From contig CBDCZR010000033.1 of NCBI GenBank assembly GCA_965224535.1, forward strand, positions 186,001 to 250,000: DNA of 64,000 bases. The letters run 5' to 3'. The notes under the pieces are model-generated. The model made no database searches. It had not been told where the DNA came from and saw only the letters and a program-made list of their open reading frames with translations. This DNA is from JBCDHN01 sp965224535. Its GTDB lineage: Bacteria > Verrucomicrobiota > Verrucomicrobiia > Verrucomicrobiales > DEV007. The position numbers and the translations under genes are program-made. This document shows positions 34,271 through 42,880 of this stretch, one piece after another; positions within the stretch are counted from its first letter, which is position 1; every line of letters starts with the position of its first letter.

Positions 34271-35785
34271 ATGACGCGACTGCTTACCGCCCTATTTCTG
34301 GCAATTTTCCTCTCTCTGCCCGCTTTCGGCGCAAAACTGAGCTGGGTCGAGCAAATCCCGATCGAGAGCTACGGGAAAATGCGCGAGGTGGAGCGCTACC
34401 AGATGCAAATCGCCGAAAAACACTACCTCAGCGGCGAATACAAGATCGCGCTGGACGAATACGAAAAATTCCTCGCGCTTTACGAATCCAGCGCCGGCGC
34501 TCCCTACGCACAGCTCATGTGGAGCCACTGCCAGGTTAAGCTGCGCAAGGTCAACACCGCCATTCGCGAAGGGTTTCAGTCGGTCATCGATTATTGGCCG
34601 AATTCTCAGGAGGCGGTGCTGGCGTCCTACCTCATTGGCCGCTCGTTTCAGGACATTGGCGAGATTGCCAAAGCCAAGGCGGCCTACGGCAACCTGATGG
34701 AGGCCCACCCCAAGGGCCCTATCCCCGTGCTGGCGAAGGTGAACCTGCTGGAAATGGCCACCATCGCCAAGGACGACGAAGAGCGGTTGCAACTGCTGGA
34801 GGAGCTGACCTACAACTCAGACCGAACCGACGCCACTCGCGACCATTGCGCCAACGCCTCACGCGAGTTGTCGAAATTTTACTTCTACCGCGGTGATTTT
34901 CCCAACGGTCTGAAGGCGCTGGCGACGAGTTACAGCGAAAAAAACGGCCAGTTGCCCTACTACGCCTACGAATATGCGCGGGGCGCGGTTTCGACCCTGA
35001 ATCGGGGAGAAGACACCAAGGAGCAGGCCAAGAACCTCGCTTCGACGCTCATCGACTACCTGGAAAAGCAGGTTCCGCTGGATTTGGCCGAAAAAGCCAA
35101 CCGCCAGCCGGCCTGGGACAATTTGAGCCGGATTGCCGCCGTCTACAGCACTCTGGGTCAGGGCGACAGCGTGCTGAAAACCTACGAACGCATCGGGAAA
35201 ATGCTGGGAACCGACGACAGACTGTTGGGCCAGATAGCCAGCTATTACCGTAGCGCCGGCGAGCGTGAAAAAGCCAAGCAAACCTACCGCCGGTTTGAAA
35301 ATCAGGTCAACGGTACGAAAAACGTTGCCTACATGCTGCGCGAGGAACGCAAATATGACGAAGCCATCGAGATGTATCGCGACCTCATCAACCAGCACCC
35401 GGAAGGCATCAACGACTACCTCTGGGCCATCGCTGAATGCTACGAAGGCAAGAGCGACTGGAAGAACGCGATCCAGACTTATCGCCAGGTGGACCGCTTT
35501 CCCAGCAACTACTTCCGCATGGCCATCTGCCACCGCCGGCTCAAGCAATCCAAGGAGGCCCTCATGCTCTACGGTCAGGCCAAATCCCACGAATCCTCCG
35601 CGCCGGAAGCCACCATCCAGATTGGCTACACCTACGAGGAAGCCGGCCAAAAGGAGAACGCGATCAAGGCCTTTCAGCTAACCTGCCGCAGCTTCCCGAA
35701 ATCCAGCCAAGCCAGCCGCGCCCACGCCCACTTGCAGACGAAGTACGACATCAACGTGACCCTGGGCGGCGCCAAGGATGAATAG
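34271..35785 (+). CDS. Secreted TPR-repeat protein
   Basis: The product has 504 residues from ATG 34271, opening a signal peptide (MTRLLTALFLAIFLSLPAFG). Nearly the whole chain is TPR helices: AEKHYLSGEYKIALDEYEKF, ASYLIGRSFQDIGEIAKAKA, YDEAIEMYRDLINQHPEGIN and IGYTYEEAGQKENAIKAFQL. Such periplasmic TPR proteins act as scaffolds, for example in secretion or envelope assembly. No enzymatic domain is present. The stop TAG at 35783-35785 overlaps a possible earlier start (ATG 35778) of the following sulfatase, so the two could be coupled. Confidence 0.8.
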   Translation: MTRLLTALFLAIFLSLPAFGAKLSWVEQIPIESYGKMREVERYQMQIAEKHYLSGEYKIALDEYEKFLALYESSAGAPYAQLMWSHCQVKLRKVNTAIREGFQSVIDYWPNSQEAVLASYLIGRSFQDIGEIAKAKAAYGNLMEAHPKGPIPVLAKVNLLEMATIAKDDEERLQLLEELTYNSDRTDATRDHCANASRELSKFYFYRGDFPNGLKALATSYSEKNGQLPYYAYEYARGAVSTLNRGEDTKEQAKNLASTLIDYLEKQVPLDLAEKANRQPAWDNLSRIAAVYSTLGQGDSVLKTYERIGKMLGTDDRLLGQIASYYRSAGEREKAKQTYRRFENQVNGTKNVAYMLREERKYDEAIEMYRDLINQHPEGINDYLWAIAECYEGKSDWKNAIQTYRQVDRFPSNYFRMAICHRRLKQSKEALMLYGQAKSHESSAPEATIQIGYTYEEAGQKENAIKAFQLTCRSFPKSSQASRAHAHLQTKYDINVTLGGAKDE

Positions 35786-35867
35786 CGGCGCCGTTCGCCT
35801 CTTTGGCGGCTTTGCCTGGGGGACGGCCGCGACGTTGGGACTTGAGCAATCCCCGCGCCACTCCAAA

Positions 35868-37331
35868 ATGGCGTGGACGATCGTTCGATTCGCCGCTTTC
35901 CTCGCCGTTTTCGCCCCCATGCTTCACGTTATCGCCGAAGACCGGCCTAACGTGCTCTTCATCGCCGCGGACGATCTCAGTTGCGCGCTGGGCTGTTACG
36001 GCGACGTCCTGGCCAAGACACCGAATCTCGACCGTTTGGCGGCGAGCGGGGTCTGTTTCGAGCGAGCCTACAACCAGCTTCCGCTCTGCAACCCCACCCG
36101 CGCCTCGATCATGACCGGTTTGCGGCCGGATGAGATCAAGGTTTACGACCTGGACCGCCATTTTCGCGAACAAGTCCCGGACGCGGTCACCTTGTCCCAG
36201 CGTTTTATGCAGGAGGGCTACTATGCAGGGCGCGTGGGCAAAATCTATCACTACAACGTGCCCGCAAGCATAGGAACCGACGGCTTCGACGATCCGCCGT
36301 CCTGGCAGCAGACGATCAACCCCTACGGACGCGATAAAACCGACGAAGCGCTCATTTTCAATGCCGAGCCGCATCGCAAAATCAGCGCCGCGCTCAGTTG
36401 GTTGGCCGCCGATGGCGAGGATGAGGAGCAAACCGACGGAATGATCGCCACCGAGGCCATTCGCCTGATGGAGGAGCGCCAAAACGAGCCGTTTTTCGTC
36501 GCCGCGGGCTTTTTTCGGCCTCACACGCCGTATGTCGCACCCAAAAAATATTTTGAGCTGTATCCGCTGGAGGAGATCCGCCTGCCTTATGCCCCGGAGG
36601 GCGACCGTGATGATATACCAACAGCCGCGTTTGCGCATAACTGCCCCGTGCCAAACTACGGGTTGGATGAATTGACGCTGCGCAAAGCGGTGCAGGCGTA
36701 TTATGCTTGCGTGTCGTTTGTCGATGCCCAAATCGGCCGAATGCTGGATGCGTTGGATAACCTGGGTTTGGCGGAAAAGACGATCGTCATCTTTTGGAGC
36801 GATCACGGCTATCACCTGGGCGAGCACGACGGAATTTGGCAAAAACGCACCTTGTTCGAGCAAGCTTCGCGTGCGCCGCTCATCATCCGCGCGCCAGGCG
36901 CGAAGGGCAACGGCCAAACCTGCCGCCGCGTCGTCGAATTCGTCGATATTTACCCCACCACGATCGATTTGGCCGGAATTTTGCCGGATTCCCAGCTTTC
37001 TGGCAAGAGTTTGCGCGCCTTGCTCGACGATCCCGCGAAAACCTGGGATTCGCACGCCATCACCCAGATTTTGCGCCCGGCCGACGATCGCCTGCCCGAG
37101 CCGGTCATGGGTTGCAGCCTCCGCACGGAGCACTGGCGCTTCAGTGAGTGGGGCGAGGGAAAATTCGGCGTGGAACTCTACGATCACCACAGCGACCCGA
37201 TGGAGTTTCGCAATCTCGCGATCGAACCGGATGCGGAGGCGCAAGCCGCGATCGACCGGCTGCGCCCCTTGCTTCGCGCCAAGGCCAGCGGCAAAACGCC
37301 GAGCACGCCGTTCCATCAACCGCGGCTTTAA
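35868..37331 (+). CDS. Sulfatase, iduronate-2-sulfatase-like
   Basis: The product has 487 residues from ATG 35868, placed at a signal peptide (MAWTIVRFAAFLAVFAPMLH); ATG 35778 would add 30 residues of unusual composition. It has the sulfatase metal site RPNVLFIAADDLSCALGCYG and the modification motif CNPTRASIMTGLRP at about residue 72. The Cys is converted to formylglycine by a maturase not encoded here. Thr replaces the usual Ser of CxPSR. Later blocks are GKIYHYNVPAS, FFVAAGFFRPHTPYVAPK and FWSDHGYHLGEHDGIWQK. It acts on sulfated glycans in the envelope or outside; iduronate-type specificity is inferred from similarity only. Confidence 0.85.
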   Translation: MAWTIVRFAAFLAVFAPMLHVIAEDRPNVLFIAADDLSCALGCYGDVLAKTPNLDRLAASGVCFERAYNQLPLCNPTRASIMTGLRPDEIKVYDLDRHFREQVPDAVTLSQRFMQEGYYAGRVGKIYHYNVPASIGTDGFDDPPSWQQTINPYGRDKTDEALIFNAEPHRKISAALSWLAADGEDEEQTDGMIATEAIRLMEERQNEPFFVAAGFFRPHTPYVAPKKYFELYPLEEIRLPYAPEGDRDDIPTAAFAHNCPVPNYGLDELTLRKAVQAYYACVSFVDAQIGRMLDALDNLGLAEKTIVIFWSDHGYHLGEHDGIWQKRTLFEQASRAPLIIRAPGAKGNGQTCRRVVEFVDIYPTTIDLAGILPDSQLSGKSLRALLDDPAKTWDSHAITQILRPADDRLPEPVMGCSLRTEHWRFSEWGEGKFGVELYDHHSDPMEFRNLAIEPDAEAQAAIDRLRPLLRAKASGKTPSTPFHQPRL

Positions 37332-37391
37332 CCTCTCGAACCCCGCGGCTTGGGCTTGCGTGAATTTGAGGCCGCGCTAGGATGCGGGACT

Positions 37392-38699
37392 ATGGCAGAA
37401 ATCGACAAGCTGGTTATCAACCTGGCCGAGAGGCCCGAGGGCAATCGCAACTTCGTCATCTGCATCGATGGAACCTGGAACGATCCGTCGATGGACTTCG
37501 ATACAAACGTCTGTCGCCTTCACGACGCGTTGAAAGGCGGCGACACGGAGGCGCAGACCCTCTTTTACACCGCCGGCGTCGGCTCGGTGGATCGCAAAAC
37601 CCACGCCGACCGGCGGTTGTTCCGAAAAACCGGCGGTTGGTTCGGTTGGGGCGCGTTTGGCATTCGCAACCAGGCCTACGACTACCTGGTGCGCAATTAT
37701 CACCGCGGCGACCGCGTCTTTATCTTCGGTTTCAGCCGTGGAGCCGCCGTGGCGCGAATGCTGGCCGTGATGATCGCCGAACGCGGCATTCCCACCAAAA
37801 TCCGCACCAAGCGCTACGACGGCAAATGGTGCAAAGTCCGCCTCGGGCCCAAGCAAGCCGACGTGGATCTGCGCTTTTTGGGAATTTGGGATACGGTTGC
37901 CGCCTTTGGCCTGCCCAAGCCGTTTTTCGGGATTCCGTTCCACAAAATCAACCTGTTCCGCAAGCTACACATCCCGGATGAAGTCACCACCTGCGTGCAT
38001 TTGCCATCGATCGACGAACGCCGGGTCGTTTTCACCCCGGTCCTCATCAAGACCGATCCGACCGACCCGTTGCGGCGCGAGGAAACGTGGTTTACCGGCA
38101 TGCACACGGATGTCGGCGGCGGCGAGCGCGAATTGGCGGAAGACGACGAAAATCGCAGCGCGCGCAAGGTTTTTGCGGACGTTGCCCTGCGCTACATGGT
38201 GCAGCGGGCCAAGGAAAACGGGCTCATCGTCCCGGCCGCTTTCGAGCAGGATATTGCCGGAGCGGCGCCGGCCCGGTTCGACGCCAGTGCCGTGCCGCCG
38301 GTGGTTTCGCCCCAAGATCTGAACCGCCGCCAATGGGACGGCGCGTCCTCCCATCCGCAAGCCGCCCGCCAAATTCGATGCGTCACGCTTGATGGCCGCA
38401 AACTGAGCCGCGTGCGCGTCCACCGCTCCGTGCTCGACTGGATTCAGGCCTCGGCGAATTCGGCTGAGGAGCACGCCTACGCGCCGTTGCACCTGGTTCG
38501 CGCCAAGGGCTTCAACGGCCCCCGCAAGCTCGAACGTCTGATGAAGCAGGTTAGGCCCGCGGAGGCCCCTAACGAAGCCAAACGCCGCCAAGATCATCGC
38601 GAAGACCGCCTGAAACTGGCCGCCAACCTGCGCTCCGCCAGTCCGGACAACTTCATCGGCCTGATTCGCGAACAGCACGAAATCGTGGAAGAAATCTGA
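37392..38699 (+). CDS. DUF2235 alpha/beta hydrolase (Tle1-like phospholipase family)
   Basis: The product has 435 residues from ATG 37392. The DUF2235 pattern is clear: RNFVICIDGTWNDPSMDFDT at the start, YTAGVGSVDRKTHADRRLF, the nucleophile elbow GFSRGAAVAR at about residue 116 (Ser 118), LGIWDTVAAFGLP and FTGMHTDVGGGERE, which carries the catalytic Asp/His region. Relatives include type VI secretion phospholipase effectors and uncharacterised cytosolic hydrolases. There is no signal peptide and no T6SS or VgrG gene nearby, so the toxin reading is weak. Confidence 0.85.
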   Translation: MAEIDKLVINLAERPEGNRNFVICIDGTWNDPSMDFDTNVCRLHDALKGGDTEAQTLFYTAGVGSVDRKTHADRRLFRKTGGWFGWGAFGIRNQAYDYLVRNYHRGDRVFIFGFSRGAAVARMLAVMIAERGIPTKIRTKRYDGKWCKVRLGPKQADVDLRFLGIWDTVAAFGLPKPFFGIPFHKINLFRKLHIPDEVTTCVHLPSIDERRVVFTPVLIKTDPTDPLRREETWFTGMHTDVGGGERELAEDDENRSARKVFADVALRYMVQRAKENGLIVPAAFEQDIAGAAPARFDASAVPPVVSPQDLNRRQWDGASSHPQAARQIRCVTLDGRKLSRVRVHRSVLDWIQASANSAEEHAYAPLHLVRAKGFNGPRKLERLMKQVRPAEAPNEAKRRQDHREDRLKLAANLRSASPDNFIGLIREQHEIVEEI

Positions 38700-38782
38700 G
38701 CCCCGTGGCTTCCAACAGCCGAACCGCACGCGGCGATTTTTTCCGGTTGCAGCATGGCCTGGGCGAACTATCCTGCCGTGCG

Positions 38783-38866
38783 ATGCGCGACGTTTTCACC
38801 AACGCCCATCTTTTCCTCCTGCTCCTCAACAGCCGTTCGCTGTTGCTAGGGTTGGCTGCCCGTTAG
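38783..38866 (+). CDS. Leucine-rich leader peptide upstream of leuA
   Basis: This is a 27-codon ORF from ATG 38783 to TAG 38864-38866, 157 bp before the leuA start. The translation MRDVFTNAHLFLLLLNSRSL continues with LLGLAAR. Nine of 27 residues are Leu, with runs of four (12-15) and three (20-22). Followed by a terminator-like hairpin and the leucine-biosynthetic gene, it fits a transcription attenuator: stalling at Leu codons when charged tRNA-Leu is scarce would favour readthrough. An in-frame upstream start or ribosome binding site is not obvious. Confidence 0.8.
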   Translation: MRDVFTNAHLFLLLLNSRSLLLGLAAR

Positions 38867-38905
38867 TTCTCCCGCCACCCTCACGCTTCACGCTCCCTTT
38901 TTTCC

Positions 38906-38957
38906 TGCCCGCGCCGCCGTCACGGCCGTCAATTTTTCTCGAATTGCGGGCATTTTT
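38906..38957 (+). terminator. Terminator-like hairpin of the leuA attenuator
   Basis: TGCCCGC at 38906-38912 pairs with GCGGGCA at 38946-38952, followed by five T (38953-38957). The loop of 33 nt has its own short palindrome (acggccgt). It lies 39 bp after the leader stop and 66 bp before leuA, the expected place for the terminator of a leucine attenuator. The alternative antiterminator pairing could not be worked out by eye. Confidence 0.6.
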
Positions 38958-39023
38958 CGCCAACCGCACCCCATTTTTTCTCCTCCGCCCAATTTCCCCA
39001 AATTTCCAAATTTCCGATAACTC

Positions 39024-40721
39024 ATGAATCCTGCATCACTCCAAAAATACCGCCCGTTTCCACCGGTTGACTTGCCCAGCCGACAGTGGCCGGACCGCAA
39101 GATCGACCACGCTCCCATCTGGTGCAGCGTGGATCTACGTGATGGGAATCAGGCGCTGCCCATCCCAATGAGCGTGGAAGAAAAGCTGGAAATGTTCGAT
39201 CTGTTGGTCGGGGTCGGCTTCAAGCAAATTGAGGTCGGGTTTCCCGCTGCGGCGGACACGGAATTCAACTTTTTGCGCCGGTTGGTCCACGACGGGCGGA
39301 TTCCCGGCGACGTGACCGTGCAGGTGCTGGTTCAAGCGCGCGAACACCTCATCCGGCGCACGTTTGAGGCGCTGGAAGGTGTGCCGCGCGCCATCGTGCA
39401 CCTCTACAACTCCACCTCGCCCATGCAGCGGCGCATCACCTTTGGCAAGAGCAAGCAGGAGATTCGCAACATCGCGGTTAGGGGGACGGAACTGGTGTGC
39501 CAGCTTGCTGAAACCGTGCCGGACACGCGGGTGGATTTTCAATACTCGCCGGAGAGCTTTTCCGATACGGAGCTGGAATACGCGCTGGAGGTTTGTGAGG
39601 CGGTGAAGGCGGTTTGGCAACCCACGGCGGAGCGGAAAATCATCCTCAACCTGCCCGCCACGGTGGAGTGGACTACGCCTAACGTGCATGCTGACCAAAT
39701 CGAATGGTTCTGCCGCAACCTCACCGGGAGGGACAACGTGTTGGTTAGCCTGCACACCCACAACGACCGTGGCACCGGCACCGCCGCCACCGAGCTGGGC
39801 CTGATGGCCGGCGCCGACCGCGTGGAGGGCACCCTGTTTGGCAACGGCGAGCGCACCGGCAACCTGGACATCGTCATCGCGGCGCTCAACATGAACAGCC
39901 ATGGCATCGAAACCGGGCTGGATTTCTCCGATTTGGGCCGAATTCGGCAGGTTTACGAGCGCATCACCCGCCTGAGCGTGCCGGAGCGCCAGCCGTATGC
40001 GGGGGAGCTGGTTTTCACCGCGTTTTCCGGCTCCCACCAGGACGCGATCAAAAAAGGCATGGACCGGAGAAGTGCGGAATGCGAAACGGGGAGTGCGGAA
40101 TGTCCCTGGGCCGTGCCCTATCTCACCATCGATCCCCAGGACATCGGCCGCAGCTACCACGCCATCATCCGGATCAACTCGCAAAGCGGCAAGGGCGGCG
40201 TGGCCTACATTTTGGACACCGAGCACGGTCTGGACCTGCCCAAGACGATGCATCCGCAAGTGGGCCAGCGCATCTACAGCCTGGCCGATGAGCTGGGACG
40301 CGAATTGAGCGTGGAAGAGGTGCGCGACTACTTTCGGCGCGAATTCGTGAACGTGGCCGAGCCGCTGGCGTTGCTCGACTTTGAGCTGGATCACCACGCC
40401 GGAGGCCCTGGCGAAGTGGTTTGCCGCGCAAAAATCGCGCTCAACGGCGAGGAACGCGAAATTACCGGCATGGGCAACGGACCGATCAACGCCTTCGTCC
40501 AGGCTTTGGACCAGCAAGGGCTCAAGGACTTCAAGGTCACCGACTATCGCTCCCACGCCATCCGCGGCGGTTCGGATTCCGACTCCGCCGCCTACGTGCA
40601 GATCCAAAACGGCGGCGAAGCCCTGGTTTGGGGCTGCGGAATCGACCCATCGATCGAGATGGCGGGGCTGAAGGCGTTGGTTTCCGCGGTAAACCTGGCA
40701 AAGGTGCAAGTGGCTGGCTAA
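39024..40721 (+). CDS. leuA: 2-Isopropylmalate synthase (LeuA, type 2)
   Basis: The product has 565 residues, the length of the long LeuA type. It condenses acetyl-CoA with 2-oxoisovalerate, the first committed step of leucine synthesis. Seen in sequence: the catalytic opening IDHAPIWCSVDLRDGNQALP, the metal motif LHTHNDRGTGTAATELGLMA, FGNGERTGN, and a C-terminal regulatory domain (about 430-565) for leucine feedback. A variable loop near residues 350-361 holds a small duplication (SAEC twice). No other leu or ilv gene is nearby, so leuA stands alone behind its attenuator. Confidence 0.97.
   Translation: MNPASLQKYRPFPPVDLPSRQWPDRKIDHAPIWCSVDLRDGNQALPIPMSVEEKLEMFDLLVGVGFKQIEVGFPAAADTEFNFLRRLVHDGRIPGDVTVQVLVQAREHLIRRTFEALEGVPRAIVHLYNSTSPMQRRITFGKSKQEIRNIAVRGTELVCQLAETVPDTRVDFQYSPESFSDTELEYALEVCEAVKAVWQPTAERKIILNLPATVEWTTPNVHADQIEWFCRNLTGRDNVLVSLHTHNDRGTGTAATELGLMAGADRVEGTLFGNGERTGNLDIVIAALNMNSHGIETGLDFSDLGRIRQVYERITRLSVPERQPYAGELVFTAFSGSHQDAIKKGMDRRSAECETGSAECPWAVPYLTIDPQDIGRSYHAIIRINSQSGKGGVAYILDTEHGLDLPKTMHPQVGQRIYSLADELGRELSVEEVRDYFRREFVNVAEPLALLDFELDHHAGGPGEVVCRAKIALNGEEREITGMGNGPINAFVQALDQQGLKDFKVTDYRSHAIRGGSDSDSAAYVQIQNGGEALVWGCGIDPSIEMAGLKALVSAVNLAKVQVAG
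40071..40102 (+). repeat. Direct repeat agtgcggaatg inside leuA
   Basis: An identical 11-mer, agtgcggaatg, occurs at 40071-40081 and 40092-40102, 21 bp apart and in frame, giving SAEC twice. It sits in a surface loop that is naturally variable in LeuA. The word resembles other short repeated words in this window's spacers. Confidence 0.7.
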
Positions 40722-40729
40722 CTTTGATT

Positions 40730-42820
40730 CTAAAACGGACGAACCGTCACGCTGCGCAACCGCCACCTGCCGGCAGGTTCGACGCCCAGGTGGGGGCTGG
40801 AGTCGAGCCGTAGCGTTTCGCCGGCTGCGAGAACGCCGAGGTCGCTGAGAATGCCGTGTTGCTCCTTGGCGTCGTTGTCGGCATCCACGCAATAAATCGC
40901 CAACGGCGCGTGGTTGCCGGCTTCGTAAAATCCACCGCAAACGCCGTTCCCGGCCACGATTGCGGCGGATTCCACGATGACGTCGCGGCTGAAGCTGATG
41001 AGGAGCGCCTCGCCGCCGTCAACTTGGTCGAATTTGCCTCCGCTCACGCCCAAACCGCGCTCGTTGAGCCGAAAAATCCGCTCGCCAAGCAAATTGGGTC
41101 CGTTGGCGGCGCTGATTACCGTGGTTAGGCCGTTTTGGCTCAATATGGCCGCGGATGCCGGTTGGCCGTCGAGGGCGTCAAACGCGAAAACGACGCGTTT
41201 TTCAGGGGCAAACGCTGCCGCGCGATGTCCCCCGGCATTGCGATGCAGCAGCGCCAGATTGGTGAGACGCTGGATGAGCGGCTTTAGGCTGGGGTCGCCG
41301 ATCCGGTTGGTTTTTTCCCATTGGTCGCTCTCCAGGTCGTAAAGCTCGAACGGCCTGGCGATGCCTTCGCGGACGAGTTTTGCGTCGAAAAACACCTTCC
41401 ATCGCCCCTCGCGCATCGCCAAAACGGCGGGATCGGTCTTGTTAGCCTCCTTGTGATCGCTGAAGAACATGGGCGGCCGGCGTTTCAGCGTTTTTCCCAA
41501 CATGGCGGGTAGGATGCTGAAGCTGTCCTCCGCGCCTTTTTCGCCCTGGCGCAGGTTTGGCAGGTCCGCGCCCAAAATTTCGGCAAAAGTGGCGAACACG
41601 TCGGTTAGGCCGATTGGCGTTGGATTTGTCGCACCCGCGGGGATTCCGCCGTCCGGCCAACCGACCAGGAAGGGCACGCGGTGGCCGCCTTCGTAGCAAG
41701 AGCCCTTGTGGCTGCGAAAGGGGCCGCTGGCGACGTCGCTGTTTTTCTCCGCGCCATTGTCGCTGGTGAAAATGACGAGCGTGGTTTCGAGCAGCTTTTT
41801 GCCGGGATTTCGCGGGTCGTCGTGATGTTGCAGGTAATCGAGCAAGCGGCCCAGAGCGACGTCGTTTTCGTAAATCAGGTCGTGCCGGGCATCCATCGGC
41901 GCGCCGGATTTCGTCCGTGAAGCCCCGGCAACGGGCGCGCCGCCGATTGCCTGATCCGGCGTGTAGGGTCCATGATTGGCGTTAGCCGGATAGTAGAGGA
42001 AAAACGGCTTTCCAGCGTTTTCTCCGCCGGCCAGGTGGCTGTCCAGGTAAGCGATCGCGTGATCGGAATGGCGGCTGCCGAGTTTGGTCAAAACATAGGC
42101 GTTAGGCCCCTCACCAACCAACAATTTGCCCTCTCCGGCGGCTCCCACGATGTCGCGGCCGTGGATGTGGCCGGGACCGACGCTTTGGCGCGGATGGTTG
42201 CGCTTCGCCGCGTTTTTGGCTAGCATGTTAGGGCCGGAAGTGCCGTGCGAACGCGAGGTAAAGCGCGCGAAGTCGAACCCGTGGTCCAGCGGCGTGGTGT
42301 GCATGGGTTGGGTGAGGTCCGCGTCTTCCCAGCCGGCGGCCGGTTTCCCGTCAGAGCGGCGATAACGCAGGCCCACGTGCCATTTGCCGACCATCGCCGT
42401 GCCGTAGCCGCAATCGCGAAACAAGGTGGCCAACGTCGGCCGGCCGGGTTCGATCATCGGGTCGCCCTGGGAGCCGAACAGCACCCAAAATTTGAGCCGG
42501 TTGCGCCAAGGATAGCGGCCGGTTAGCAAGCCGTAGCGCGTGGGCGAACACCGCGAAGCCGGTGTGTGTGCGTCGGTGAACCGCAGGCCCATTTTCGCGA
42601 GCCGTTCCATGTTGGGCGTGGCCAGTTGGACGTCGTCAGCGTTGCCGGTGAAGTCCTGGTAGGCGCTGGTGTCGCCCATGCCCATGTCGTCTGCCAGGAA
42701 GAGGACGACGTTCGGCCGGTTAGCCGCGTGCGTTAGCGTCGTGAACGATAGAATGGCGAAAATCCAAGCGTGGAACGGCCAGCGGCTCCGCGGGGGCAAA
42801 ATCTGCGCGATTGGTTTCAT
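40730..42820 (-). CDS. Arylsulfatase-like protein with C-terminal extension
   Basis: The product has 696 residues from ATG 42820, at the signal-peptide region (MKPIAQILPPRSRWPFHAWI…); ATG 42844 and TTG 42856 are earlier options. The sulfatase core is complete: RPNVVLFLADDMGMGDTSAY, the formylglycine motif CSPTRYGLLTGRYPWRNR near residue 95, GTAMVGKWHVGL, TSDNGAEKNSDVASGPFR and GGHRVPFLVGWPDGG. Residues beyond about 540 form an extra beta-rich domain (VFAFDALDGQPASAAILSQN…) found in some marine arylsulfatases, possibly glycan binding. It is secreted, and its partner maturase is outside the window. It converges with leuA, with 8 bp between. Confidence 0.9.
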   Translation of the reverse strand: MKPIAQILPPRSRWPFHAWIFAILSFTTLTHAANRPNVVLFLADDMGMGDTSAYQDFTGNADDVQLATPNMERLAKMGLRFTDAHTPASRCSPTRYGLLTGRYPWRNRLKFWVLFGSQGDPMIEPGRPTLATLFRDCGYGTAMVGKWHVGLRYRRSDGKPAAGWEDADLTQPMHTTPLDHGFDFARFTSRSHGTSGPNMLAKNAAKRNHPRQSVGPGHIHGRDIVGAAGEGKLLVGEGPNAYVLTKLGSRHSDHAIAYLDSHLAGGENAGKPFFLYYPANANHGPYTPDQAIGGAPVAGASRTKSGAPMDARHDLIYENDVALGRLLDYLQHHDDPRNPGKKLLETTLVIFTSDNGAEKNSDVASGPFRSHKGSCYEGGHRVPFLVGWPDGGIPAGATNPTPIGLTDVFATFAEILGADLPNLRQGEKGAEDSFSILPAMLGKTLKRRPPMFFSDHKEANKTDPAVLAMREGRWKVFFDAKLVREGIARPFELYDLESDQWEKTNRIGDPSLKPLIQRLTNLALLHRNAGGHRAAAFAPEKRVVFAFDALDGQPASAAILSQNGLTTVISAANGPNLLGERIFRLNERGLGVSGGKFDQVDGGEALLISFSRDVIVESAAIVAGNGVCGGFYEAGNHAPLAIYCVDADNDAKEQHGILSDLGVLAAGETLRLDSSPHLGVEPAGRWRLRSVTVRPF

Positions 42821-42880
42821 GCCGCCACTTATCAGCCTCTTCATACCCTCGCGCAACCATCCCGCGATCCCGCCAAGAGG

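Noticed and set aside
37392..38699. Type VI secretion effector locus at the DUF2235 gene
   Set aside because: No VgrG, PAAR, immunity lipoprotein or T6SS gene nearby; DUF2235 alone is not enough.
39135..40940. Minus-strand frame of 601 codons
   Set aside because: Antisense to leuA, which is certain.
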